This document shows positions 1 through 7,218 of a stretch of 64,000 bases of DNA, in pieces; positions within the stretch are counted from its first letter, which is position 1; the number at the start of each line of letters is the position of its first letter. The translations under genes and the position numbers were made by a program. Origin of the DNA: Kribbella sandramycini (lineage in GTDB: Bacteria > Actinomycetota > Actinomycetes > Propionibacteriales > Kribbellaceae); contig NZ_JABJRC010000003.1 of the NCBI RefSeq assembly GCF_013131805.1, forward strand, positions 124,001 through 188,000. The letters run 5' to 3'. The notes beneath the pieces were generated by a model. That model made no database searches and was not told the DNA's origin. It saw only the letters and a program-made list of their open reading frames with translations.

Positions 1-637
1 TGAAGATCTCGGCGCCGGCGCGGCGGATGACGAGGTCGATCGCGAGGTCCTTGGCGTCGGCGATCTCCCAGACCGGGCGGATGCCGGTCGCGAGCGCGCA
101 GCCGCCGGCGAAGAGTTTGGCCTGTGGGACGTAGAGCGGGTTGACGCCCTCGATCGAGCGCGAGCTCATGTCGTTGCAGATCGTGTAGCCGACGATCTGG
201 CCGTGGCTGTTGGCAACGACCGCGAGCTCGGGCTCGGGGACGTCGTGGCCGGAGTCGACTCGGATGCCGACCGGCTCGCCGTCCGTCACAACTCGCCAGG
301 CGGGCGCCTTCTGGAACAGCTCCGGACGGTCGGCGCTGTAAACCTTGTCGTAGACGGACTGCTCGGTGCTCTCCTCCATCCGGGCGCCGCGCGACCGCTC
401 GTAGGTCACACCGGCGCACCAGACCTCGCCGCGACCGTCGAGCGGTGGCAGGAAGGTGAGGCCCTCGACCGGGAGCGCAGAGCCAGTCTTGGTGACTGTG
501 GTCCGGAGCTCGTCGACGGTCAGGCGGAGCAGCTCGGCGAAGGTGGCGACGCCTTCGATCGGCGCGACGACGGCATCGGTACGGACGCCGACGACCGGGC
601 GGCCGTCGTCCGGGGAGCGGTAGCGGACCAGGTGCAT
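1..637 (-). CDS. FAH-fold sugar-acid dehydratase (AraD1-like), C-terminus cut by window edge
   Basis: About 212 residues are visible; the 3' end lies outside the window. The start is ATG at 637, preceded by GAAAGGGTCACCC. The sequence has the fumarylacetoacetate-hydrolase fold pattern: a metal-binding EPELAVV segment and a long NDMSSRSIEG...NPLYVPQAK stretch. That stretch is typical of AraD1-type proteins related to 2-keto-3-deoxy-pentonate dehydratases, which turn 2-keto-3-deoxy sugar acids into 2-oxoglutarate semialdehyde. It lies 11 bp after the UxaA-type dehydratase on the same strand, so the two are almost certainly cotranscribed and may act in sequence: sugar-acid dehydration, then 2-keto-3-deoxy acid dehydration. 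The exact substrate is inference. A 2,4-diketo-3-deoxy acid hydrolase of the same fold is an alternative. Confidence 0.8.
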   Translation of the reverse strand, partial: MHLVRYRSPDDGRPVVGVRTDAVVAPIEGVATFAELLRLTVDELRTTVTKTGSALPVEGLTFLPPLDGRGEVWCAGVTYERSRGARMEESTEQSVYDKVYSADRPELFQKAPAWRVVTDGEPVGIRVDSGHDVPEPELAVVANSHGQIVGYTICNDMSSRSIEGVNPLYVPQAKLFAGGCALATGIRPVWEIADAKDLAIDLVIRRAGAEIF

Positions 638-648
638 GGGTGACCCTT

Positions 649-3363
649 TCACATCGAGGTGCCGAGCAGACCGCGGGTGATCTGGAAGCCGATGTTGCGG
701 GAGGCAACTGCTTTCGGGACGAGCCGGCGGCTCGCGACCAGGGCGATCGTGTCGAGCGCGATCCGGGCCTGGTCGGCGGCGTCGCCGGTGGCAACGGCGT
801 CCAGGTCGTCGCCGTAGGTCGCGACGGTCTCCGGGTCGTTGCTGATCTCAACGACGGGGACGAAGCGCTGGGCCGATACGGTGCCCCCGGCAACGTGCGC
901 GAGGATCTGCTGGACGCCGGTGGCGCCGAACCCGGTCGCGGTTTCCATCCAGTCGGTGCCGGGCATCCGCATCACATGCCAGCCGGGCGCGGTGAGCTGC
1001 TGGCCGTGAGCGACGGTCGGGCCGACGTCGTCCGGCGTACCGAACGCCGTGGTCCGGAAGCCTTCGTGCGCCAGTAGGGCGCCGCGGGAGGAGAGAACGA
1101 CGGACCCGCCGGAGCCCACGATCTCCTGGCCGACCAGGGCGAGCGCCTCGGCGGTCTGATCGGTCAGCCGGCCACGGGCCTCCAGGCCGAGGGTCAGGGT
1201 GCCGAGGTTGCCGTCGTACTCAATCGGAGCCTGCAGGTCGAAGCCGCGGAACCATTCGCGCACTTTGTTGCCGACGGCATCGAGGCCGCCGTCCGCCTGG
1301 ATGCTGGCCCAGCCGAAGCGGGACGGGTCCTTGCCGGCTTCGACGAGGCGGGAGCGGAAGTAGTCGTTGTGGGTCTTCTCGCAGCCGTGTTCGAGGAGCA
1401 GGGCCATTCGGGTGTTCGGGTGCAGGAGGTAGCCGAGCATGATTCGGGCGAAGGTCTCCTCGGAGGCGCCGCCACTGCTGCCGCAGCCCTCGGTGTGCGG
1501 GAGGGCGACCATTCGGGTGACGGCGTCGCCGGCCCAGTTCTCCAGCTCTGCTTGGGCTGCGAGCCGGAGAGCGATCTGGCCGGAGCAGAGGCTGGTCGGG
1601 AGGATCAGGCCGACTGCCTCGGGGAGCAACCGGTCGTCGACCTGGAGGAGTCGTGCCGGGGTGCGGGATGTCGACGTCAGGCCGGTCAGCGGGAGTCCGT
1701 CGAGGGGCGCGTCGCGGAGGTCGGCGGGGAGGTCGGTCAGGGCGCGGCTCATCCGGCCGTCGGTGCTGATCGAGACGCCGTCGCGCGGGCCTTGCTGTTT
1801 CCAGTTCCGCCAGATCGACACTTGGCTGTGGCCGGCCCGCTCGCCCGCGCTCGGCTCGCCGGAGGCGACGCGGACGGTGAGCTCGAAGGTCTCGGCGGTG
1901 AGCTCGGCCATCGGCGTACCGGTCAGGCAGCGGCCGGCGTCGACGTCCATCTCGGCGTGCAGGCGCTCGTACCGGGCGCTGGTGGTGACGAACTTGAGCG
2001 TCGGGACGAACGGGAAGTTGGTGATCGAGCCGTTGCCGGTGGTGAAGAAGATCAGGTTGCAGCCGCTGCCGATCTGGCCGGCGACCGACTCGAGGTCGTT
2101 ACCAGGGCTGTCCATGAAGACGTAGCCGGGGCCGGGGAGCGGTTCGCCGTAGTCGATGACGTGGTCGAGGCGGACCTCGCGCGGGAGTTTGCGCGCGGCG
2201 CCGATCGACTTGAGGACGATGTTGTAGAGGCCGCGGTAGACGTTGCCGCCGGACGGGTTGCCCTCGGCGGTGTGCCCGTGCCAGCCGACGCGCTCCTTGA
2301 ACGAGCGGATCGTGGCGAGGAAGCGGCGGGCGGTCGCGAGGTCGCGGACGTTCTTCAGGACGTACGGCTCGGCGCCGATCAGCTCGTCGGTCTCGGCGAG
2401 GACGGCGGTGCCGCCGTGTTTGATCACCTCGGCGCCGACCAGGCCGGACAGCGGGTTGGCCGAGATCCCGGAGAAGGCGTCGGAACCGCCGCACTGGAGG
2501 GCGATCCTGAGGTCGGCGAGCGGGACCTCGGCGCGTTGCTGGGCGTCGACGATCGGCAGCCAGGGCTCGATCAGCGCGCCGGCGGCGGTCAGGTCGTGTT
2601 CGAAGCCGGCTTCGCGGGTGAAGTAGGCGTGCGGGACCTTGATCTCGGGGTAGTCGTGGTCGCGCAGGAAGGCCCGGATCGCTTCGCCCGAGACGACGTC
2701 GTCCGCGGTGTCGACGATCAGGACGGCGCCGACGTTCGGGTTCAGGGTGAAGCCGGCCAGGGTGGCGAGCAGGAAGTGCAGGTTGTTCGGGGCGTCGTCC
2801 TCGCCGCCCTCGGTGTGCGCGACCGGGACGACGCCGTCCCCGGCGTCCGCGCCGTCGAAGCGGCGCGCCAGCTCGGTGACGAAACCGGAGCTGCGGGAGC
2901 TGGTCGCCAGGATGACCACGTGGTTGCGGGTGCCGGCGGCGCCTTGTTCGCGGGGGTAGCCGAGGAAGGTGCCGGGCTGCTCGACGCTGGTGACCTGTTG
3001 GCCGAGGCGAAGGGCGGATTCGTCCAGCTCGTACGGGTCGAGGGGCTCGTTGGTGGCCGACGGCTCGGCGGGGAGGCCCTGGACGCCGCGGTCGGTGACT
3101 GCTTTGAGGCTGGTCGGCGTACAGACGTAGTCGCCGGGTTCGAGATCGCGGGCGGCGCGGGCGAAGGGGGTGCTCCAGGAGGTGATCGCGGCGCCTTGCG
3201 GGATTCGGCGTACGACGAAGCGGTGGCCTTCGAGGACGGTGTGCGGGAGGGTGACCAGGGCGCCGTCCAGCTCGACCTGGGTACCGGCGTCCAGGCGGCG
3301 GGAGCAGATCGCGGCGTTGTCGCCGGGCTCGGGGAGGACCCCGATCTCTTCGAACCTCACCAT
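649..3363 (-). CDS. UxaA/GarD-family sugar-acid dehydratase with duplicated GD_AH domain
   Basis: A 904-residue cytoplasmic dehydratase of the altronate/galactarate dehydratase family, far longer than the usual roughly 500 residues. The order is: N-terminal SAF-like domain (about 1-110); first GD_AH segment from about 146, where the conserved HTEGCG motif has become HTEGGEDD (about 181); a canonical C-terminal GD_AH domain with LQCGGSDAFSG (about 288) and a GCNLIFFTTGNGS segment; then a second GD_AH copy with intact HTEGCGSSGG (about 622) followed by EHGCEKTHND. The start is ATG 3363 with GGAGG nine bases upstream. It is divergent from a GntR regulator, with an operator 20 bp upstream. Family membership is seen directly; the substrate (galactarate, altronate, arabinonate or another aldonic/aldaric acid) is not. 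Confidence 0.85.
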   Translation of the reverse strand: MVRFEEIGVLPEPGDNAAICSRRLDAGTQVELDGALVTLPHTVLEGHRFVVRRIPQGAAITSWSTPFARAARDLEPGDYVCTPTSLKAVTDRGVQGLPAEPSATNEPLDPYELDESALRLGQQVTSVEQPGTFLGYPREQGAAGTRNHVVILATSSRSSGFVTELARRFDGADAGDGVVPVAHTEGGEDDAPNNLHFLLATLAGFTLNPNVGAVLIVDTADDVVSGEAIRAFLRDHDYPEIKVPHAYFTREAGFEHDLTAAGALIEPWLPIVDAQQRAEVPLADLRIALQCGGSDAFSGISANPLSGLVGAEVIKHGGTAVLAETDELIGAEPYVLKNVRDLATARRFLATIRSFKERVGWHGHTAEGNPSGGNVYRGLYNIVLKSIGAARKLPREVRLDHVIDYGEPLPGPGYVFMDSPGNDLESVAGQIGSGCNLIFFTTGNGSITNFPFVPTLKFVTTSARYERLHAEMDVDAGRCLTGTPMAELTAETFELTVRVASGEPSAGERAGHSQVSIWRNWKQQGPRDGVSISTDGRMSRALTDLPADLRDAPLDGLPLTGLTSTSRTPARLLQVDDRLLPEAVGLILPTSLCSGQIALRLAAQAELENWAGDAVTRMVALPHTEGCGSSGGASEETFARIMLGYLLHPNTRMALLLEHGCEKTHNDYFRSRLVEAGKDPSRFGWASIQADGGLDAVGNKVREWFRGFDLQAPIEYDGNLGTLTLGLEARGRLTDQTAEALALVGQEIVGSGGSVVLSSRGALLAHEGFRTTAFGTPDDVGPTVAHGQQLTAPGWHVMRMPGTDWMETATGFGATGVQQILAHVAGGTVSAQRFVPVVEISNDPETVATYGDDLDAVATGDAADQARIALDTIALVASRRLVPKAVASRNIGFQITRGLLGTSM

Positions 3364-3382
3364 CGTTGTCGGCCTCCAGTAA

Positions 3383-3401
3383 ATCGTGCATGATGCATGA
3401 T
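3383..3401. promoter_or_regulatory. Probable GntR/FCD operator between the dehydratase and its regulator
   Basis: A 19-bp inverted repeat with arms ATCGTGCAT and ATGCATGAT around a central G at 3392, one mismatch per arm. The core TGCATGATGCA is perfect. It sits 20 bp upstream of the UxaA-type start and 70 bp upstream of the divergent GntR start, the expected place for an autoregulated shared operator. Binding is inferred from symmetry and position. Confidence 0.6.
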
Positions 3402-3470
3402 TACGGGTTCCACCCTGCCGAAGTCGACCGGCGGGGTCAAGGCCGCGATCAGGATCCGGAGGTGCTGGGC

Positions 3471-4139
3471 GTGGACACGGTGGACCGGCGGGTGCTGCGG
3501 CGGCAGATGCTCGCCGACGACGTGTACGAGGCGATCAAGACGATGCTGATGGACCACGTCATCCGGCCCGGCGGGCGGATCTCGATCGATGGGCTCGCGC
3601 GTGAGTTCCAGGTCTCGTCGACGCCGGTGCGGGAGGCGCTGGCGCGGCTCGAATCCGAGGGTCTGGCGGTCAAGGAGCCGCTGAAGGGCTACCGGGCCAC
3701 CGCACTGCTCACGCTCGACGAGTTCGACGACCTCTACCGCTTCCGCCTGCTCATCGAACCCTGGGCCGCCCGCCGCGCCGCCGAGCTCATCGACGACGAA
3801 GGCCGCCATCGCCTCCAGGCCGAGCTCGCCACCGCCGTCGAACCCACCTCCGTCGACTACGCCGGCTACAAGTCGCTCACCGTCCACGACAGCCGTTTCC
3901 ACACCCTCATCGCGGCCCTTTCCGGCAGCGACCAGGTCCGCTCCGCCTTCGAGCGCACCCACTGCCACCTCCACATCTTCCGCCTCCACTACGACCGCGA
4001 CATCGGCCCCGAAGTCCTCACCGAACACCACGCCCTCGCCGCCGCCATCGCCTCCGGCAACCCCACCGCCGCCGAATCCGCCATGACCACCCACCTCCAA
4101 AACTCCATGCACCACCGCCTCCGCAAGATCTACGAGTGA
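3471..4139 (+). CDS. GntR-family (FCD) transcriptional regulator
   Basis: 222 residues when started at GTG 3471, which has an ideal GGAGGT seven bases upstream. A longer reading from 3366 runs through the operator and is unlikely. An N-terminal winged helix (about 8-75; ISIDGLAREFQVSSTPVREAL) binds DNA. The C-terminal all-helical FCD domain (about 85-215) normally binds an organic acid, often through metal-held Asp/His residues; conserved histidines are visible in SRFHTLI and TEHHAL. It is divergent from the sugar-acid dehydratase, so the likely role is repression of that operon, relieved by a sugar acid or keto-deoxy intermediate. The effector is unknown. Confidence 0.9.
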   Translation: MDTVDRRVLRRQMLADDVYEAIKTMLMDHVIRPGGRISIDGLAREFQVSSTPVREALARLESEGLAVKEPLKGYRATALLTLDEFDDLYRFRLLIEPWAARRAAELIDDEGRHRLQAELATAVEPTSVDYAGYKSLTVHDSRFHTLIAALSGSDQVRSAFERTHCHLHIFRLHYDRDIGPEVLTEHHALAAAIASGNPTAAESAMTTHLQNSMHHRLRKIYE

Positions 4140-4534
4140 AACCGTTCCCACTCGAGGTCCCTCGGGTCCTGCGGCCGTACATCTTGGAGTTCTGGTGGGA
4201 CGCCGCGAAGCTGCATGCGCTCGATCTGCCGGTCGGCGAGCTGCCGCTGGAGGAGCTGGCTGGGCATCTTGAGCTGCCGTTCTGGGCGGACGGCGGCCGG
4301 CCGTTCCAGGTGAGCCCGCGGCAGGTCGCGGCTGATCCGGCGCGGTACGACGAGCAGTACGCGCGGACGCTCGCGGCCGACCTGCGGTACCCGATCGACG
4401 TCGCACGCCGGCTCGACGGGCGGTTCACCGTCCTGGACGGCGTCCATCGGCTGCTGCATGCCGAGCTGGCCGGGCGGGCGGTGGTTGCGGTTCGGGTGTT
4501 GCCGTGGGAGCGGGTGGGTGAGATCGCGGTCTAG
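4136..4534 (+). CDS. Small ParB/sulfiredoxin-fold-like protein
   Basis: 132 residues. It begins at GTG 4136, overlapping the GntR stop by 4 bp, so it is translationally coupled to the regulator. The C-terminal LDGVHRLLHAELAGR resembles the DGxHR motif of ParB/Srx-type nucleotide-binding folds; the rest is not recognisable. The last four bases (CTAG) are shared tail-to-tail with the VOC gene on the other strand, so both genes end in TAG. The function is unknown. The motif suggests a nucleotide-binding or nuclease-like fold, but catalysis cannot be claimed. Confidence 0.7.
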   Translation: MKPFPLEVPRVLRPYILEFWWDAAKLHALDLPVGELPLEELAGHLELPFWADGGRPFQVSPRQVAADPARYDEQYARTLAADLRYPIDVARRLDGRFTVLDGVHRLLHAELAGRAVVAVRVLPWERVGEIAV

Positions 4535-4872
4535 GTGGTGAGGGGGGCACCGCCGTAGGAGATTTCGTTGCCGTCGGGGTCGTAGAAGGTGGCGTGGCGG
4601 ACGCCGTTGTCGTAGGTCTCGCGGGTGGCGGGTTCGAGGCCTCGGGCGGCGATGGCTTGGAGGGTTGACTCGAAGTCTTCGACGAAGAGCGTGTGCTGGG
4701 CGTGGCCGGCGTGTTCGGGGACGACCTCGATGTAGAGGTAGCGGTGTTCGGCGAGCTCCCAGACGGCTTCGACGTCGTTGGGGAGGAAGGCGGGCGGCGC
4801 GCCCAGTAGCTGTTCGTACCAGGCGGCCGCGGTGTCGTAGTTGCTGACGGAGATTCCGGCGAACAGGTCCAT
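4531..4872 (-). CDS. VOC-family (glyoxalase/bleomycin-resistance fold) protein
   Basis: 113 residues, one VOC domain of the usual length. An N-terminal ISVSNYDTAAAWYEQLLG and a C-terminal HATFYDPDGNEISYGG are the two typical halves, the latter carrying the metal-ligand Glu. The family contains isomerases, dioxygenases, glyoxalases and drug-binding proteins, so the reaction is open. ATG 4872 follows a GGTGAACC leader. It is the last same-strand gene after the sugar operon, 106 bp beyond the Gfo/Idh/MocA stop, and the gap holds a long inverted repeat. It may act as an epimerase or isomerase for that pathway, or be independent. Confidence 0.85.
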   Translation of the reverse strand: MDLFAGISVSNYDTAAAWYEQLLGAPPAFLPNDVEAVWELAEHRYLYIEVVPEHAGHAQHTLFVEDFESTLQAIAARGLEPATRETYDNGVRHATFYDPDGNEISYGGAPLTT

Positions 4873-4889
4873 GGTTCACCGTAGCGAAG

Positions 4890-4971
4890 GACAGGAGGTA
4901 GTCGCTGGCGGCGGTGTACGCGGGCGCTCGGTGAGCGTGGGCGGGGGCCGCTGGGCGGACTACCTCCTGTC
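4890..4971. repeat. Perfect 14-bp inverted repeat with SD-like core in the Gfo/Idh-VOC gap
   Basis: The arms GACAGGAGGTAGTC (4890-4903) and GACTACCTCCTGTC (4958-4971) are exact complements around a 54-base GC-rich loop. Minus-strand RNA would pair an AGGAGG-like sequence with its complement just before the VOC leader, and the left arm ends 17 bp upstream of the VOC ATG. It could be a terminator-like or translation-controlling hairpin. No T-tract follows. Confidence 0.6.
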
Positions 4972-4978
4972 GTTGGCG

Positions 4979-6175
4979 TCAGGCGGGGGCGTCTCCGTGG
5001 TCGGGGATCTCCAGCTGGACGCCGCCTTGGAGGGCCGACTGGTGGGCGTAGATGCCGGGGAGCGTGTAGCGGGCGGCGACCCAGGCGTTGACGGGCGGGA
5101 GGGTTTTGGTGCTGACGGCTTGGACGAAGTCGTCGGCGAGGAAGTGGTGGGAGCCTTCGTGGCCGTTGTGGAGGCCGTCGAACTCACGCGGGAGGCGGCT
5201 GCGGTCGTGGACCGGTGAGAGGCCGGAGCGGAAGGCGTCGCGGAGGGCGGGGTCGACGTTCGCGAGGTCGTCGTCGTTCAGGTCGCTGCTCGGGGAGGTG
5301 CGCATCAGGTCGGTGATGTCCTCGACGCCCTCCTTGTTCTGCCAGACGGTGGTGGTGGCGAGCTGCTCGAAACTGCCCTCGGTGCCGAAGACGCGCAGGC
5401 GCGACTCGCGGATGTGCGACGGGTAGCCGACGCGGCGCATCTCGTTGGTCCGCATCACGCCGCCGTCCGCGAGCGTGAACAGGGCGGTCGCGTTCGAGAA
5501 GTCGTTGTCGAACTGGCTGATCTCCTTGTCGAAGACGCCGTCCCCGCGGTCGTCCTTGACGCCGACGCAGGAGACGTGGGTCGCGTGCTGGCCGGTCACC
5601 GACAAGACGTTGCCGACGGCATGCGTCGGGTAGAGCATGGGCGGGAAGGACGCGGTCTGCTTCCAGTTCTCGCCGCCGCTGTACTGGTACGCCGCGTAGA
5701 ACCCGAGATCCATGTCGTGGACGTAGTCGCCCTCGCTGTAGAACACCCGGCCGAAATCACCCGCGGCGAGCCGCTGCCGGCAGTACACCGACGACGGGTA
5801 GTAGAAACTCGTCTCACCCATCATGTAGGTCAGGCCGGTCTCCTTGACCAGCTCGATGATGCGGGCGATCTGGTCGGCCTCGATCGCCATCGGCACCGTC
5901 GAGTACACGTGCTTCCCGGCCTCGAGCGCGCGGATCGCCATCTCCCCGTGGAACCACCGCTGGGTGAAGATCGCCACCGCGTCCACATCCGATTCGAGCA
6001 TCTCCTCGAACGACTGGTACGTCACCGCGATCCCCTGTTTGGCCGCCATCTCCGCCGTCCGCTCCGGCAGCACATCCGTCAGCCGCACGTCACTCACCCC
6101 CGGGTGCGCCGACCACAACCGCAGGAACGAAGGAGCGAACTGTCCGGCCCCGACCACACCGATGCTGATTCCCAT
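4979..6175 (-). CDS. Gfo/Idh/MocA-family oxidoreductase lacking the EKP lysine
   Basis: 398 residues from ATG 6175; a start at 6196 adds seven residues before the Rossmann strand and is less likely. The N-terminal NAD(P)-binding motif is GVVGAGQFAP. The normal EKP motif, whose lysine takes part in hydride transfer in sugar dehydrogenases, reads TVPMAIEA here, so the lysine is absent. The C-terminal alpha/beta domain runs from about 130 to 350, including a long stretch around YVHDMDLGFYAAYQYSGG. It lies 44 bp after the 2-hydroxyacid dehydrogenase on the same strand and belongs to the two-kinase operon. It may oxidise, dehydrate or bind a sugar or polyol. The missing lysine makes a standard dehydrogenase reaction uncertain. 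Confidence 0.85.
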   Translation of the reverse strand: MGISIGVVGAGQFAPSFLRLWSAHPGVSDVRLTDVLPERTAEMAAKQGIAVTYQSFEEMLESDVDAVAIFTQRWFHGEMAIRALEAGKHVYSTVPMAIEADQIARIIELVKETGLTYMMGETSFYYPSSVYCRQRLAAGDFGRVFYSEGDYVHDMDLGFYAAYQYSGGENWKQTASFPPMLYPTHAVGNVLSVTGQHATHVSCVGVKDDRGDGVFDKEISQFDNDFSNATALFTLADGGVMRTNEMRRVGYPSHIRESRLRVFGTEGSFEQLATTTVWQNKEGVEDITDLMRTSPSSDLNDDDLANVDPALRDAFRSGLSPVHDRSRLPREFDGLHNGHEGSHHFLADDFVQAVSTKTLPPVNAWVAARYTLPGIYAHQSALQGGVQLEIPDHGDAPA

Positions 6176-6219
6176 GCCGCACAGGCAATCACACATTTAT
6201 GTTTCACGGAAGAACAAAT

Positions 6220-7218
6220 TCACACACTGGACTGCTCGAGGTAGGTGTGGACGGCTTGGGTGGTGAGGGTGGCGGCACGGTGGGCGGTCTGGTGAGTGGC
6301 GCCGGCTAGGTGGGGGGTCAGGACGAGGTTGGGGGTGGTGTGGAGGGGGGAGGTGGGTGCGAGGGGTTCGGTGGGGTAGACGTCGAAGGCGGCGGCGGCG
6401 AGGTGGCCGGAGTGGAGGGCGGCGCAGGTGGCTTCGTAGTCGAGGAGGGCGCCGCGGGCGGTGTTGACGAGGATGGACCCTTGGCGCATCTGGGCTAGCT
6501 GGGTGGGGCCGATGAGGTTTCGGGTGCTCGGGGTCAGGCGGGCGTGGAGGGTGACGACGTCGGAGCGGCACAGGAGGTCGTCCAGGTCTACGACCTCGAT
6601 GGCGGGCGGGATGTCGGTTGCGTAGGGGTCGGTGACGAGGACTTGGGCGCCGAAGGCTTGGAGGATGCGGGCCACGCGTTGGCCGATGGCTCCGTAGCCG
6701 ACGAGGCCGACAGTGGCGCCGTCGAGTTCGGAGCCGCAGTCTTCATAGGCGTAGAGGTCGCTGCGCCATTCGCCGTTCTCGACGGTGCGGTGCAGTTGGG
6801 GGATCTTGCGGAGCGCCGCCATCATCAGGGCGATGGTGTGTTCGGCGGCGGCGGTTGCGTTGCGGCCGGGGGTGGCGGCGACGGTGATGCCGCGCGCGGC
6901 GGCGGCTTCGAGGTTGACGTTGACCGGGCCGCCGCGGCAGACGACCAGGTGGCGGAGATCGGGGGCGGCGTCGAGGACGCGTTCGGTGAAGGGACCCATC
7001 TGGGTGATGGCGAGCTCGACGCCGGGTAACGCGGCGATCAGCTCGTCCTCGGCGTCCGAGGCCTCGTCCACCTCACCGACCGGGCCGTACGGGGTGCGCG
7101 GCCACGGCAAGGTGAGTTCGCGGAGGTCGAAGTGCGCATCCAACGGCTCCAGAGCCGCGGCCAGTAAGGAGTTCCGGACGAAGTGGTCGCCGGCGAGCAA
7201 GGTCTTGACGGTTCTCAT
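6220..7218 (-). CDS. D-isomer-specific 2-hydroxyacid dehydrogenase
   Basis: 332 residues starting at ATG 7218 with AGGAGCTCG upstream; the start overlaps the upstream kinase stop by 4 bp (ATGA). NAD-binding GYGAIG is near residue 160. The catalytic Arg is in VNTARGALLD, the Glu in TEPLAP and the His in LTPHLAG, so the enzyme looks intact. The family reduces 2-oxoacids or oxidises D-2-hydroxyacids with NAD(P). Coupling to a sugar kinase suggests a phosphorylated or free hydroxy-acid intermediate such as an aldonate or 3-phosphoglycerate-like compound. The substrate is unknown. Confidence 0.88.
   Translation of the reverse strand: MRTVKTLLAGDHFVRNSLLAAALEPLDAHFDLRELTLPWPRTPYGPVGEVDEASDAEDELIAALPGVELAITQMGPFTERVLDAAPDLRHLVVCRGGPVNVNLEAAAARGITVAATPGRNATAAAEHTIALMMAALRKIPQLHRTVENGEWRSDLYAYEDCGSELDGATVGLVGYGAIGQRVARILQAFGAQVLVTDPYATDIPPAIEVVDLDDLLCRSDVVTLHARLTPSTRNLIGPTQLAQMRQGSILVNTARGALLDYEATCAALHSGHLAAAAFDVYPTEPLAPTSPLHTTPNLVLTPHLAGATHQTAHRAATLTTQAVHTYLEQSSV

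Noticed and set aside
1369..3393. Long open frame of 674 codons antisense to the UxaA-type gene, and other long antisense frames (13168-14784, 33835-35481, 42029-44227, 56032-57822)
   Set aside because: They are low-complexity Arg/Gly/Asp-rich shadows typical of high-GC DNA. The opposite strand carries clear protein families with normal starts in every case.
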